The notes under the pieces are model-generated. The model did no database searches and was not told where the DNA came from. It was given only the letters and a program-made list of their open reading frames with translations. 44,366 nucleotides of DNA from an uncultured Pelagibacteraceae bacterium (GTDB lineage: Bacteria; Pseudomonadota; Alphaproteobacteria; Pelagibacterales; Pelagibacteraceae), in contig CABYDT010000006.1 in the NCBI GenBank assembly GCA_902517865.1, positions 1 to 44,366 on the forward strand, given 5' to 3'. This document shows positions 1-13,282 of the stretch, in pieces. A program made the position numbers and the translations under genes. Position 1 is the first letter of the stretch. Each line of letters starts with the position of its first letter.

Positions 1-610
1 TATAAATGGAGTAGCTAACGATTTAAATTCAAATTTAGTTTATAAAAAAAAAGCTAGCAAAACTATTAATATAAGTAAATTTAATAATGATGTTTGTCTA
101 GATAAAAAATTTTTAAAATTATTTTTAGACAATTTTAAAATAAAAAATTATAAACTTCAAAAAAGCGAAATTAATTTACCTCATAGAAATGAAATTATAA
201 GAAATTATAAAAATTTTATTTTTATTAATGATTCAAAATCAACAAACTCAGCTTCCTTAAAGTATTCTTTGTCAAAATATGATAATATAATTTTAATTTG
301 CGGTGGATTAATTAAAAAGGGAGATAATTGGCAATTAGGTAAATTAAAAAAAAAAATAAAAATAACTTATATAATCGGTAAAGAACCGGCAAAAATCATT
401 TATTCATTAAAGAAACAAAAAATCAAATATTTTGTAAGTGAAAAACTATCTAAAACTATTGATATTATTAAAGAAAAATACTTAAATCACAAAAAAAAAA
501 ATAAAATAAAGGTAAATATTTTATTTAGCCCGGGTACATCCTCATACGATCAATATAAAAATTTTGAAATGAGGGGAAATCATTTTAAGAAATTAATTAA
601 TGCTTTTTAG
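1..610 (+). CDS. murD: UDP-N-acetylmuramoylalanine--D-glutamate ligase, C-terminal part
   Basis: Partial gene: the reading frame is open from base 2, so the true start lies off the left edge and only about the last 200 residues are present. MurD is the cytoplasmic ligase that adds D-glutamate to UDP-MurNAc-L-Ala in peptidoglycan precursor synthesis. The visible part holds the Mur ligase C-terminal domain signature PHRNE followed by FINDSKSTNSAS, matching the usual HR-E and DDSKATN block, and a later CGG motif. A TTG at 269 could be mistaken for a start, but the conserved block lies upstream of it. The last 11 bases overlap ftsW. It is first in the visible dcw operon. The identification rests on motif and context and is secure. 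Confidence 0.92.
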   Translation, partial: INGVANDLNSNLVYKKKASKTINISKFNNDVCLDKKFLKLFLDNFKIKNYKLQKSEINLPHRNEIIRNYKNFIFINDSKSTNSASLKYSLSKYDNIILICGGLIKKGDNWQLGKLKKKIKITYIIGKEPAKIIYSLKKQKIKYFVSEKLSKTIDIIKEKYLNHKKKNKIKVNILFSPGTSSYDQYKNFEMRGNHFKKLINAF

Positions 611-1709
611 TAGATATAGTTCGAATTACTTTGCTTTGTGGTGGAGAAGTCTTGATAAGCCTTTGTTACTCGCAATATGTATTTTGTTATTAGGAAGTAT
701 TGTTTTTTCTTATCTATCAACTTTAGGATTTGCTTCGAATAAAATATATAATGACAGCACTATATTATTTAAAAAACACATATCCTTTATGATAATTGGT
801 TTTTTTTTATTAATTTTTTTTTCTTTATTAAATGATATATTCATAAAAAAAAATTGTTATATTTTTTTTTCTGTATCATTAATTTTATTATTTGCTGTAT
901 ATTTTGTTGGTATTGAAGTTAAAGGTGCAAAAAGATGGCTTGAATTTTTTGGTTATCGCATACAACCTGTTGAATTTGTTAAACCTTTTTTTGTTATTTA
1001 CATTTCTAGTTTTATTTTTAAGCAAGATGTTAAAAAGATTAATTATCTTACTACTGGTATAATTACTTTTTTTTTAATATTTTTGCTGATATCCCAACCA
1101 GACTACAGTCAATCTTTAATTATATTATTCACTTGGTTCATTATAATTTTTATTTCTGGAATTAGTTTTTTATTAATATTTCTAATTTCAGTATTTTCGA
1201 TAATTCTAATGATAACCATTCTTTTTTTATTTAAAGAAAAATTTATTTATATTTTCAACAGATTGGATTTATGGCTTAATTCCACGGAAACTAATTTTCA
1301 GTCAGAAAAGGCTTTAAACGCAATTAAAAATGGTGGATTTTTTGGTCAAGGCATAGGTGAGGGTAATTTAAAATATTCAGTTCCAGAAGCCCATACAGAT
1401 TATGTATTAGCAATTATTGCTGAGGAGTTTGGAATAATCACAGTTTTTTTGATAATCTTAGCTTTAATATTTATTGCTATACGAGTTTTTTCTAATTCAC
1501 AAAGAATGGCAGATAAGTTTAAAAAAACTTCATTAATTGGCTTAATAAGTTTGATATTATTACAATCGTTAATTAATCTTGGTGTAACAATAAATATACT
1601 ACCTACTACAGGTATGACATTTCCACTTTTTAGTTATGGTGGTTCGTCTCTTATAAGTTCATTGATAATATATGGATTAATCCTTAATTTAACTAGAAAA
1701 AGGATATGA
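600..1709 (+). CDS. ftsW: Lipid II polymerase / cell division protein FtsW
   Basis: SEDS-family integral membrane protein that polymerises lipid II at the septum together with its partner FtsI. The 369 residues contain about ten hydrophobic segments. Family landmarks are the QPVEFVKP segment (usual QPSE--K), the GFFGQGIGEG loop followed by PEAHTDYVLAIIAEEFG, and LPTTGMTFPLFSYGGSS near the C terminus. The ATG at 600 lies inside the end of murD (11-base overlap) and the stop overlaps the murG start as ATGA, so translation is probably coupled. RodA is the main alternative, but position between murD and murG favours FtsW. Confidence 0.95.
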   Translation: MLFSRYSSNYFALWWRSLDKPLLLAICILLLGSIVFSYLSTLGFASNKIYNDSTILFKKHISFMIIGFFLLIFFSLLNDIFIKKNCYIFFSVSLILLFAVYFVGIEVKGAKRWLEFFGYRIQPVEFVKPFFVIYISSFIFKQDVKKINYLTTGIITFFLIFLLISQPDYSQSLIILFTWFIIIFISGISFLLIFLISVFSIILMITILFLFKEKFIYIFNRLDLWLNSTETNFQSEKALNAIKNGGFFGQGIGEGNLKYSVPEAHTDYVLAIIAEEFGIITVFLIILALIFIAIRVFSNSQRMADKFKKTSLIGLISLILLQSLINLGVTINILPTTGMTFPLFSYGGSSLISSLIIYGLILNLTRKRI

Positions 1710-2788
1710 AAAAAATTATTTTATCTGCAGGAGGCACTGGGGGACATATATTCCCTATGGTTGCTTTATATGAAGGTTTAAAGCAAGAAAATCATGATAT
1801 AATGTTAATTACAGACATTAGGGTAGAAAAATACATAAACAATCTTAATATAAAATTTAAATTAGTTGATGCAGCAAGTCCATTTGGAAAAAAATATTTT
1901 ATATATGGTATTTTTACTATTTCAAAAATAATTAAATCTATATTTCAGTCATACAAAATTCTTAAAAAATTTAAACCAGACTTGGTTATTGGTTGCGGAG
2001 GTTACGTCTCATTCTCTGTTCTAATCGCAAGCAAATTATTAGGTATTAAAATAATATTATATGAAACAAATTCTGTATTGGGTAGAGTAAATAAAATCTT
2101 TTCTAAATATTCTTCAAAAATTATCACAGGATATAAAGACCCTATTAAATTAAATAAAAAATATATTGATAAAACATTTTACGTAGGCCAACTAATTAGA
2201 AAAAATATTTTGTCTATTAATATTGATTTAAAAAAAATAAAAAAAGATCAAATTAACTTATTGGTTTTAGGTGGGAGCCAAGGTGCAAATGTTTTTTCAA
2301 AATCATTGCCTAGAATATTAAAAAGACTTCTAATAAAAAACATTTCAATACACGTTTTTCATCAAAGTAATAATAAAGATGTGAATTATATTACTGAAGA
2401 ATACAAAAAGATACAAAATAAGAAAAATTTTTCATTTGACGTATTTACTTTTGAGCCTGATATTCAAAAGTATTATAAATTTTCTAATTTAGTAATTTGT
2501 AGATCTGGCTCTTCAACATTGTCAGAACTTTGTGCTATTCAATTACCTTTTATTGCCATCCCTTTGCCATCATCTTTGGATAATCATCAATATTTTAATG
2601 CTAAATTTTATGCCGATAATGATTGTGGGTGGCTAATTAAACAAGATACTGATTTGGAAAACAATTTATACAATAAATTAAATTATATTTTTCAAAATTA
2701 TAATGAAGAAATATCTAAAAAGGCGGAAAATTTTAATAAAATAATGAAGAAAGACACCTTGGCAAATTTTCTTAAATTACTTAATTAA
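1706..2788 (+). CDS. murG: UDP-GlcNAc:undecaprenyl-PP-MurNAc-pentapeptide GlcNAc transferase
   Basis: GT28-family glycosyltransferase that converts lipid I to lipid II on the inner face of the cytoplasmic membrane. Seen in 360 residues: N-terminal glycine loop GGTGGHIFP (residues about 9-17), GCGGYVS, ETNSVLGRVNK, the LVLGGSQGAN loop opening the C-terminal Rossmann domain, and the sugar-nucleotide site RSGSSTLSEL with DNHQYFNAKF. Length is typical. The start overlaps the ftsW stop by four bases and murC follows after four bases, so this is an internal operon gene. Confidence 0.96.
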   Translation: MKKIILSAGGTGGHIFPMVALYEGLKQENHDIMLITDIRVEKYINNLNIKFKLVDAASPFGKKYFIYGIFTISKIIKSIFQSYKILKKFKPDLVIGCGGYVSFSVLIASKLLGIKIILYETNSVLGRVNKIFSKYSSKIITGYKDPIKLNKKYIDKTFYVGQLIRKNILSINIDLKKIKKDQINLLVLGGSQGANVFSKSLPRILKRLLIKNISIHVFHQSNNKDVNYITEEYKKIQNKKNFSFDVFTFEPDIQKYYKFSNLVICRSGSSTLSELCAIQLPFIAIPLPSSLDNHQYFNAKFYADNDCGWLIKQDTDLENNLYNKLNYIFQNYNEEISKKAENFNKIMKKDTLANFLKLLN

Positions 2789-2792
2789 ATAT

Positions 2793-4208
2793 ATGCAAAT
2801 AAATATAAATAAAAATGATGTTGTTCACTTTGTAGGAATTGGCGGTATCGGGATGAGCGGTATTGCACTAATAATGAAAAGCTTAGGCTATGCTGTTCAA
2901 GGAAGCGATTTATCAAAAAGTAAAAATACAGAAAGATTAAAAAAAAAAAAAATTAAAATTTTCCACAATCATAGTTATTCAAACGTTAAAAAAGCTAAGA
3001 TTATAGTAATATCTTCAGCAATAACAAATAAAAATAAAGAATTATTGTTTGCAAAAAAAAAAAATATTTTAATCATTAAAAGAGCAGACATGTTGGCACA
3101 TTTGTTATCCTTAAAAAAAAATATTATTATCTCTGGTTCACACGGAAAAACAACAATTACATCCCTAGTCTCAACAATTTTAAATAATTCGAAATATAAT
3201 CCTACAATTGTCAATGGTGGAATTCTTAATTCAATTAATGCTAATGCAAGAGTTGGCAAAGACGACTGGGCAGTAGTGGAAGCAGATGAGTCGGATGGAA
3301 GTTTTTTAAAATTTAAAAAGTTATATTCTATTACGAGTAATATAGATTATGAGCATATGGATTATTACAAAAACATTAAAAATCTTCACCAAAAATTCGA
3401 AAAATTTATTAATACCACGACTTTACTTGGAAAAGCTATAGTTTGTTCAGATGATAAAAAATTAAAAAAAATAGCGGAAAAAAATTTAAATAAGAATATA
3501 TTGACTTACGGTTATAACAGTAAAGCGGACTTTAGAATTCTTAATTCTCAAAATACGAATATGGGAATGAAGTTTGATCTTAAATTACAACAAAAGAAAA
3601 AAAAAATTACTTTAAACAATTTTTACATAAACTTAATAGGTAAACACAATGTTTTAAACGCAACTGCGAGTATTGCATTGGCATTATCTATCGGAATTAA
3701 TCAAAAAGTTATTAAGCATTCCTTAAAAGAATTTAAAGGCGTACAAAGAAGAATGACCCAATTAATGAATTTTAATAATAAATTGTTTTATGATGATTAT
3801 GCTCACCATCCTACAGAAATAACTGCTGTATTAAAAGCATGTAGAGCCAACTTTAGCAAAAGAAAAATTATATCAGTTTTTCAACCTCATAGATATTCAA
3901 GATTGAAATACTTATATGATAAATTTACAAAAAGTTTTTATAATTCAGATGTTGTTTTGCTTTGTCCAATATATTCAGCTGGCGAAAAAAAAAATAATAT
4001 AAGTCAATACAAACTTGGAAGAGATATAATAAAAAATTCAAAAACAGAGGTGATATTAGTAAATAATGAGGTAGAAATAGAAAAATTTCTAAAAAAAAAT
4101 TTAGCTAACAATGAAATTGTTATAGGAATGGGAGCTGGTTCGATTAGTATGTGGATGAAAAAAATATCTATAAATTATAAGAAGTATGCTACAAAAAATA
4201 AAAAATAA
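2793..4208 (+). CDS. murC: UDP-N-acetylmuramate--L-alanine ligase
   Basis: Cytoplasmic ATP-dependent ligase adding L-alanine to UDP-MurNAc. The 471 residues show the N-terminal UDP-binding loop GIGGIGMSGIA (about 16-26), the ATP loop GSHGKTT, EADESDGSF, and DDYAHHPTEI in the C-terminal domain, all standard for MurC. Length is normal. The end overlaps murB by 23 bases. The gene carries a 13-base A homopolymer at 2940-2952 and a 12-base A run near 3053-3064. Both stay in frame here, but they are potential sites of polymerase slippage or sequencing error. Confidence 0.96.
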   Translation: MQININKNDVVHFVGIGGIGMSGIALIMKSLGYAVQGSDLSKSKNTERLKKKKIKIFHNHSYSNVKKAKIIVISSAITNKNKELLFAKKKNILIIKRADMLAHLLSLKKNIIISGSHGKTTITSLVSTILNNSKYNPTIVNGGILNSINANARVGKDDWAVVEADESDGSFLKFKKLYSITSNIDYEHMDYYKNIKNLHQKFEKFINTTTLLGKAIVCSDDKKLKKIAEKNLNKNILTYGYNSKADFRILNSQNTNMGMKFDLKLQQKKKKITLNNFYINLIGKHNVLNATASIALALSIGINQKVIKHSLKEFKGVQRRMTQLMNFNNKLFYDDYAHHPTEITAVLKACRANFSKRKIISVFQPHRYSRLKYLYDKFTKSFYNSDVVLLCPIYSAGEKKNNISQYKLGRDIIKNSKTEVILVNNEVEIEKFLKKNLANNEIVIGMGAGSISMWMKKISINYKKYATKNKK

Positions 4209-5064
4209 AAAAATTTTAGACCTTAAAAAAAACTGCTGGATTGGAACTGGTGGTATGGCAAGCAATACTTTCTTTCCTGAAGACGAAAAAGATTTACACA
4301 ATTTTCTAAAAATAAAAAATAATAAAAAATTTTTTATTTTAGGTAATGGATCAAACATTATTTTTAGAGATAAAGGTTACTCGGGAAAAATAATTAAATT
4401 GGGGAAGGGGTTTAGAGGAATAAATTTTACAGAAGATAAAAAGTATTTAATTTGTGGTGCGGCGACTTTAAAAAAAGAATTAAGTAATTTTGCCTTAAAA
4501 AACAATATTTCAGGTTTTGAGTTTTTATCATGCATCCCTGGAAATTTAGCTGGAGGCGTGAAAATGAACGCTGGCTGTTTCAATAACAGCTTTTCAGAAA
4601 TAGTTTCTAAAGTAATTGGTTATAAATTTAATGGTATTAAAAAGACAATTTCCGCAAACAAAATTAAATTTAGGTACCGAAGAACAAACATACCTAATGA
4701 TTTTATAATAACAAACATTATTTTCAAAATAAAAAAAAATAATTTTGACGTGATTAAAAAAAAGATGGATTTATATGTTAAGAAAAAAAGTATTACACAA
4801 CCAGAAAAAATAAAAACAAGCGGAAGCACCTTTAGAAATCCATCAGACAAAGTGAAAGCTTGGACTTTGATTAAAGGTGCTGGATGTGATAAATTAAACT
4901 TTGAAGGAGCTAAATTTTCAATTAAGCATTCAAATTTTTTAGATAATTCATCAAACGCCTCGTCAAAAAATATAGAAAAATTAATTTCTTATACGATTGA
5001 AAAAGTAAAAAATAAATATGATATAAAATTAAATTTAGAAATACAGGTTGTCGGTGATAAATAA
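4186..5064 (+). CDS. murB: UDP-N-acetylenolpyruvoylglucosamine reductase
   Basis: FAD-dependent reductase forming UDP-MurNAc from the enolpyruvyl intermediate. Seen in 292 residues: the FAD-binding segment LGNGSNIIFRDKGYSG, CIPGNLAGGVKMNAG, and SGSTFRNP with the serine that donates the proton, then GAKFSIKHSNFLDN. The short form without the extra loops fits the type II enzymes common in alphaproteobacteria. The ATG at 4186 lies inside murC and gives a normal N terminus. Translation is probably coupled to murC. Confidence 0.95.
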   Translation: MLQKIKNKKILDLKKNCWIGTGGMASNTFFPEDEKDLHNFLKIKNNKKFFILGNGSNIIFRDKGYSGKIIKLGKGFRGINFTEDKKYLICGAATLKKELSNFALKNNISGFEFLSCIPGNLAGGVKMNAGCFNNSFSEIVSKVIGYKFNGIKKTISANKIKFRYRRTNIPNDFIITNIIFKIKKNNFDVIKKKMDLYVKKKSITQPEKIKTSGSTFRNPSDKVKAWTLIKGAGCDKLNFEGAKFSIKHSNFLDNSSNASSKNIEKLISYTIEKVKNKYDIKLNLEIQVVGDK

Positions 5065-5968
5065 AAAAAAAATTTTAATAGTCTTAGGCGGTATTTCAAA
5101 AGAAAGAGAAATTAGTAAACAAACAGGTCAAGCTTGTTTTAAGGCGCTATTAAAAGAGAGACTAAATGTGTCAAAATGTGACTTAAAAAGGAATTTTAAA
5201 AAAACTATTAGATCTTATAATCCAGATATAATATTAAATTGCTTACATGGTAAATTTGGTGAAGATGGTAAAGTACAAACTATTTTTGAAAATCTAAAAA
5301 TTCCGTATACTCACTCTGGTCCAAAATCCTCAAAAATTGCTATGGATAAAATATTATCAAAGAAAATTTTTAATAAAAATAAAATATTAACTCCTAACTA
5401 CAAAATAATAAAAAAAATTAATGATTTAAAAAACAACATTTCACTTAAAAAATTTGTAATCAAACCAATTAACGAGGGTTCAAGCGTTGATGTCTCAATA
5501 TTTGATAAATTAAATGAAATTAGCAAAAAAAAAATATTTAGTTTAATTAAAAAGTATAAGGTTTTACTGCAAGAAGAGTATATCGAAGGCAAAGAAGTAC
5601 AAGCGGCAGTTTTGGTTAAAAAATCTATTGGTGCTATTGAAATTAAGCCTAAAAGAAAATTTTATGATTATAAGGCTAAATATAACTCAAAAGCTAAAAC
5701 TAGGCATATTATGCCAGCTAATTTAAAAAAAAATATTTATAGAAAAGTGAACCAAATTGCATTTAAAGCTCACAAATTAATTGGTTGTAGAGGTGTGACA
5801 AGGTCAGATTTTAGAGTTAAACCTAACGGTGATATTTTTATACTTGAAATAAATACACAGCCGGGCATGACCAAACTTTCATTAGTTCCTGAAATTGCGC
5901 AACATTATGGTTTAAGTTTTTCAGAATTGCTGTATCGTTTACTAAAAGATGCATCAACTAAAAGGTAA
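5054..5968 (+). CDS. ddl: D-alanine--D-alanine ligase
   Basis: ATP-grasp ligase making D-Ala-D-Ala for the peptidoglycan stem peptide. Conserved blocks: LGGISKEREIS at the N terminus, LHGKFGEDGKVQ, YTHSGPKSSKIAMDK, KPINEGSSVDV, QEEYIEGKEVQ and the C-terminal ILEINTQPGMT that binds Mg-ATP. I chose the GTG at 5054 (304 residues) because it starts just before the conserved strand and has AGG at 5045-5047 at usable spacing. A TTG at 5048 would add two residues. No ATG is available. The gene overlaps murB by 11 bases and ftsQ by 20. Confidence 0.93.
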   Translation: MINKKKILIVLGGISKEREISKQTGQACFKALLKERLNVSKCDLKRNFKKTIRSYNPDIILNCLHGKFGEDGKVQTIFENLKIPYTHSGPKSSKIAMDKILSKKIFNKNKILTPNYKIIKKINDLKNNISLKKFVIKPINEGSSVDVSIFDKLNEISKKKIFSLIKKYKVLLQEEYIEGKEVQAAVLVKKSIGAIEIKPKRKFYDYKAKYNSKAKTRHIMPANLKKNIYRKVNQIAFKAHKLIGCRGVTRSDFRVKPNGDIFILEINTQPGMTKLSLVPEIAQHYGLSFSELLYRLLKDASTKR

Positions 5969-6632
5969 AAAAAAAAGAATCGTAATTTTTATACTCTTAT
6001 TCTTTTTTCTAACAACCTATAATTATAATGATAATATAATCTTTCCATTCTTTAAAATTGAGCAGATTGAATTTAGGGGCGATAATTTAATTGAAGAAAA
6101 CATAAAAAGCCAAATAATAAAAGAATTACAATATAAAAGTTTATTTTTTTTAAAAAAAAATAATTTTAAAAATTTAATATCAAAAAGTAATTGGATTGAA
6201 AGTTTTAAGATAAAGAAATCATACCCAAATAAAATTATAATTATTTTAAATGAGCTTTCCCCAATAGGATTTTACTCAAATCAAGGAAATAATTATTTGA
6301 TTAATTCTAAATATCTCAATTCTAAAAAAATCTATAGTAAAAAAAAAAATAATAGTCTACTTAAAGTCTCAGGAGATTATAATAATATTAAATTAAAAAA
6401 AATTTATCTTAATTTAAAACTGTTCCCAGATTTAAAAAATAAAATATATGAATTAAAATATTTAAATTCTGAAAGGTGGGATATGTTTACCCAAAAAACA
6501 AAAATACAACTTGGAAGATATGATTACAAAAAACAATTTAAATATATTGAAATTATTTTAAAGCAAAATAATAATATTAAAATATTAGATATGAGAGTAC
6601 AAAACAGAATGGTTATAACCAATTATGAATAA
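5949..6632 (+). CDS. ftsQ: Cell division protein FtsQ
   Basis: Bitopic divisome protein. The 227 residues show a basic start, one membrane helix at about residues 11-25, then a POTRA-like segment IEQIEFRGDNLIEENIKSQI and a beta-rich periplasmic domain. Primary-sequence conservation is low, as usual for FtsQ, so position between ddl and ftsA carries much of the assignment. It overlaps ddl by 20 bases and ftsA by 8. The periplasmic domain is lysine- and asparagine-rich, reflecting base composition. Confidence 0.88.
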   Translation: MHQLKGKKKRIVIFILLFFFLTTYNYNDNIIFPFFKIEQIEFRGDNLIEENIKSQIIKELQYKSLFFLKKNNFKNLISKSNWIESFKIKKSYPNKIIIILNELSPIGFYSNQGNNYLINSKYLNSKKIYSKKKNNSLLKVSGDYNNIKLKKIYLNLKLFPDLKNKIYELKYLNSERWDMFTQKTKIQLGRYDYKKQFKYIEIILKQNNNIKILDMRVQNRMVITNYE

Positions 6633-7836
6633 TCAATTAATAGGTGCACTTGATATCGGCACCTACAAAACTAAGTTTTTAATTTCATCACTAGATGATA
6701 AAAATTTTATAAAAATTCATTCGAAAAAAACTGTTCAGACAAAGGGTATTAAAAAGGGAAATATAACAGATATAGATAAATTAATTGACATAATTAATAG
6801 CTGTGTAGGTCAAGCAGAGGATGAAATTAAAACAGAAATCGAAAAAATCTATGTTTCAGTAAACTCAATAAGATTTAATCACTGTAATCTTTGTCAGTCT
6901 AGGAATATTGGTTCATATGAAATTCACCATGATCATGATGTTCAAAATATGATAAATAGCGCAGTTAATATTTTTAATCTAACAAATAAAAATCAAAAAA
7001 TTATTCACTTACTTAAGTCATGTTTTAAACTTGATAAAAAAAATATTGTTGAAAATCCTGTAAATTTAAAAGCACATAGTCTTGAAACTGAGCTAGGTAT
7101 TATATCTGTAGAAAAAAATTTTATTGAAAATTTGAATAATGTTTTTGAGAAATGTCATTTAAATGTAGAAAAATTTATTTATTCACCATTTGCATCTTCA
7201 ATTCTATCCGCTGATCAGGAGGAGTTTGAAAAAGGTTTTGTGCATTTAGATTTTGGTCACGACAAAACCTCAGTAGCTATTTTTGACAAAGGTAACTTGA
7301 TACATTCTGTTATTTTGCCTGTAGGCTCTTGGCATATAACAAGCGATATATCTAAAGCATTTAATCTAAATTATAATTTGGCTGAAAAAATAAAAGTTGA
7401 TATTGGTGTTGTTTTTAAAAAAGATGTTACCAATACAAATCTGAAATTCAAAGATAAAGAAAATAATTCGGTGCAGATATCTGAGGAAATGCTTAAGCAA
7501 GTAATTCAGTCTAGAGTAGATGAAATTTTGGAAATGATACAAAAAGAAATTCAGTTTAGTAAAATTTTTAATAAAGGTTTCATAAAAATTATAATTTCAG
7601 GCGGAGGTTCTAACCTTAAAGGAATAAGCAATAGAATTGAAAAACTATTGAATTGTGATGTTACTTTTGCAAAACAATCTTTTCCAATCAAAAATACAGA
7701 ATTTAATATTTTTTCAGACTACATGGTATGTTTAGGTATTACTAAGCTAGTTTATTTTAATTTTAATAAAGAAATTTTAGGTTTTAAGAAAAAAAATAAA
7801 GGTTTTTTTAGAAAACTTTACGATATATTTTCATAG
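6625..7836 (+). CDS. ftsA: Cell division protein FtsA (divergent)
   Basis: Actin-like ATPase that tethers FtsZ filaments to the membrane and recruits the divisome. Seen in 403 residues: phosphate-1 motif ALDIGTYKTK (about 9-18), adenosine motif SGGGSNLKG, and a C-terminal amphipathic tail GFFRKLYDIFS that matches the membrane-targeting helix of the family. Odd point: the second phosphate loop, usually DIGGGT, reads DFGHDKT at residues 209-215, so two glycines are replaced. The gene is followed not by ftsZ but, after 61 bases, by lpxC. The assignment is firm; full ATPase activity is uncertain. Confidence 0.9.
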   Translation: MNNQLIGALDIGTYKTKFLISSLDDKNFIKIHSKKTVQTKGIKKGNITDIDKLIDIINSCVGQAEDEIKTEIEKIYVSVNSIRFNHCNLCQSRNIGSYEIHHDHDVQNMINSAVNIFNLTNKNQKIIHLLKSCFKLDKKNIVENPVNLKAHSLETELGIISVEKNFIENLNNVFEKCHLNVEKFIYSPFASSILSADQEEFEKGFVHLDFGHDKTSVAIFDKGNLIHSVILPVGSWHITSDISKAFNLNYNLAEKIKVDIGVVFKKDVTNTNLKFKDKENNSVQISEEMLKQVIQSRVDEILEMIQKEIQFSKIFNKGFIKIIISGGGSNLKGISNRIEKLLNCDVTFAKQSFPIKNTEFNIFSDYMVCLGITKLVYFNFNKEILGFKKKNKGFFRKLYDIFS

Positions 7837-7897
7837 ATTTATAATTGGCAATAAAAGTTGTGTAGATTGGATATTTTTAATCTATTATTTAATCTTT

Positions 7898-8735
7898 GTG
7901 AATTCACAACAAAAAACAATTAAAAAAAGAATAGTCATAGAAGGTATCGGTTTACATACTGGATTAACATCAAAAATAGAATTGTCGCCATTAAAAGATA
8001 ATCAAGGTATAATTTTTGAAAATATAAAGCATGGTGCAAATTCTATAAAAGCTAACTGGAAAAATCTCTGCACAGCAAACCTTTGTACAAAAATAAAAAA
8101 AAAAAATTTTGAAATTAGTACCATTGAACACCTAATGTTTTCTCTAAGTTCACTTGGGATTACTAATATAAAAATAAAAACGTATTCGAGTGAAATACCG
8201 ATTATGGATGGTAGCTCTAAAATATTTATTGATGAAATCTTAAATGCTGGACTGATAACACAAAAATCTAAATCAAAATTTCTTAAAATTAAAAAAAAAA
8301 TTGAAATTAAAAATAATGGAAAATTGATGTCTATATCTCCAAACAAATCAAATGATCTTGAGGTGAGTTTAAAGCTTAATTATAAAAACAAAATAATTGG
8401 CAATCAAGATTTTAGATACATACACTCTAATAGTCATTATTTAAAAATTTATGATTGTAGAACATTTTGTTTGCAAGAGGATTTAGAAAAAATTTTTGCC
8501 ATGGGCCTTGGTAAAGGTGGCTCTTTAGATAACGCTATAATTGTATCAGGTGAAAAAGTGTTAAACCAGGATGGATTACGTTATAAAGATGAGTTTGTGA
8601 GACACAAAGTCTTAGACTGTGTTGGTGATTTATATTTAAGTGGATATAAAATTATAGGAAAAATTTATGGATATCAAAGTGGACACGAAATGACAGCTAT
8701 GTTGTTGAAAGAAATTTTTAAGAAAAAAAGTAATT

Positions 8736-8749
<14 letters not shown>
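7898..8749 (+). CDS. lpxC: UDP-3-O-acyl-N-acetylglucosamine deacetylase
   Basis: Zinc deacetylase performing the committed step of lipid A synthesis, so the cell makes lipopolysaccharide. The 283 residues carry E77-H78 in the STIEHLMFSL block and the zinc ligands H236 and D240 (HKVLDCVGDL) and H263 (SGHEM), spaced as in the E. coli enzyme. The start is a GTG with no convincing Shine-Dalgarno. A six-base inverted repeat (TAGATT/AATCTA, 7863-7868 and 7879-7884) lies in the 61-base leader. A 12-base A run sits near 8095. The end overlaps bamD by 14 bases. Confidence 0.95.

Positions 8750-13271
<4,522 letters not shown>

Positions 13272-13282
<11 letters not shown>

Noticed and set aside
269..610. 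A separate small gene starting at a TTG at 269
   Set aside because: The frame is open upstream to base 2 and carries conserved MurD residues, so it is the tail of murD.
7837..7897. A remnant of ftsZ between ftsA and lpxC
   Set aside because: Only 61 bases are present and none of the three frames encodes anything resembling FtsZ.
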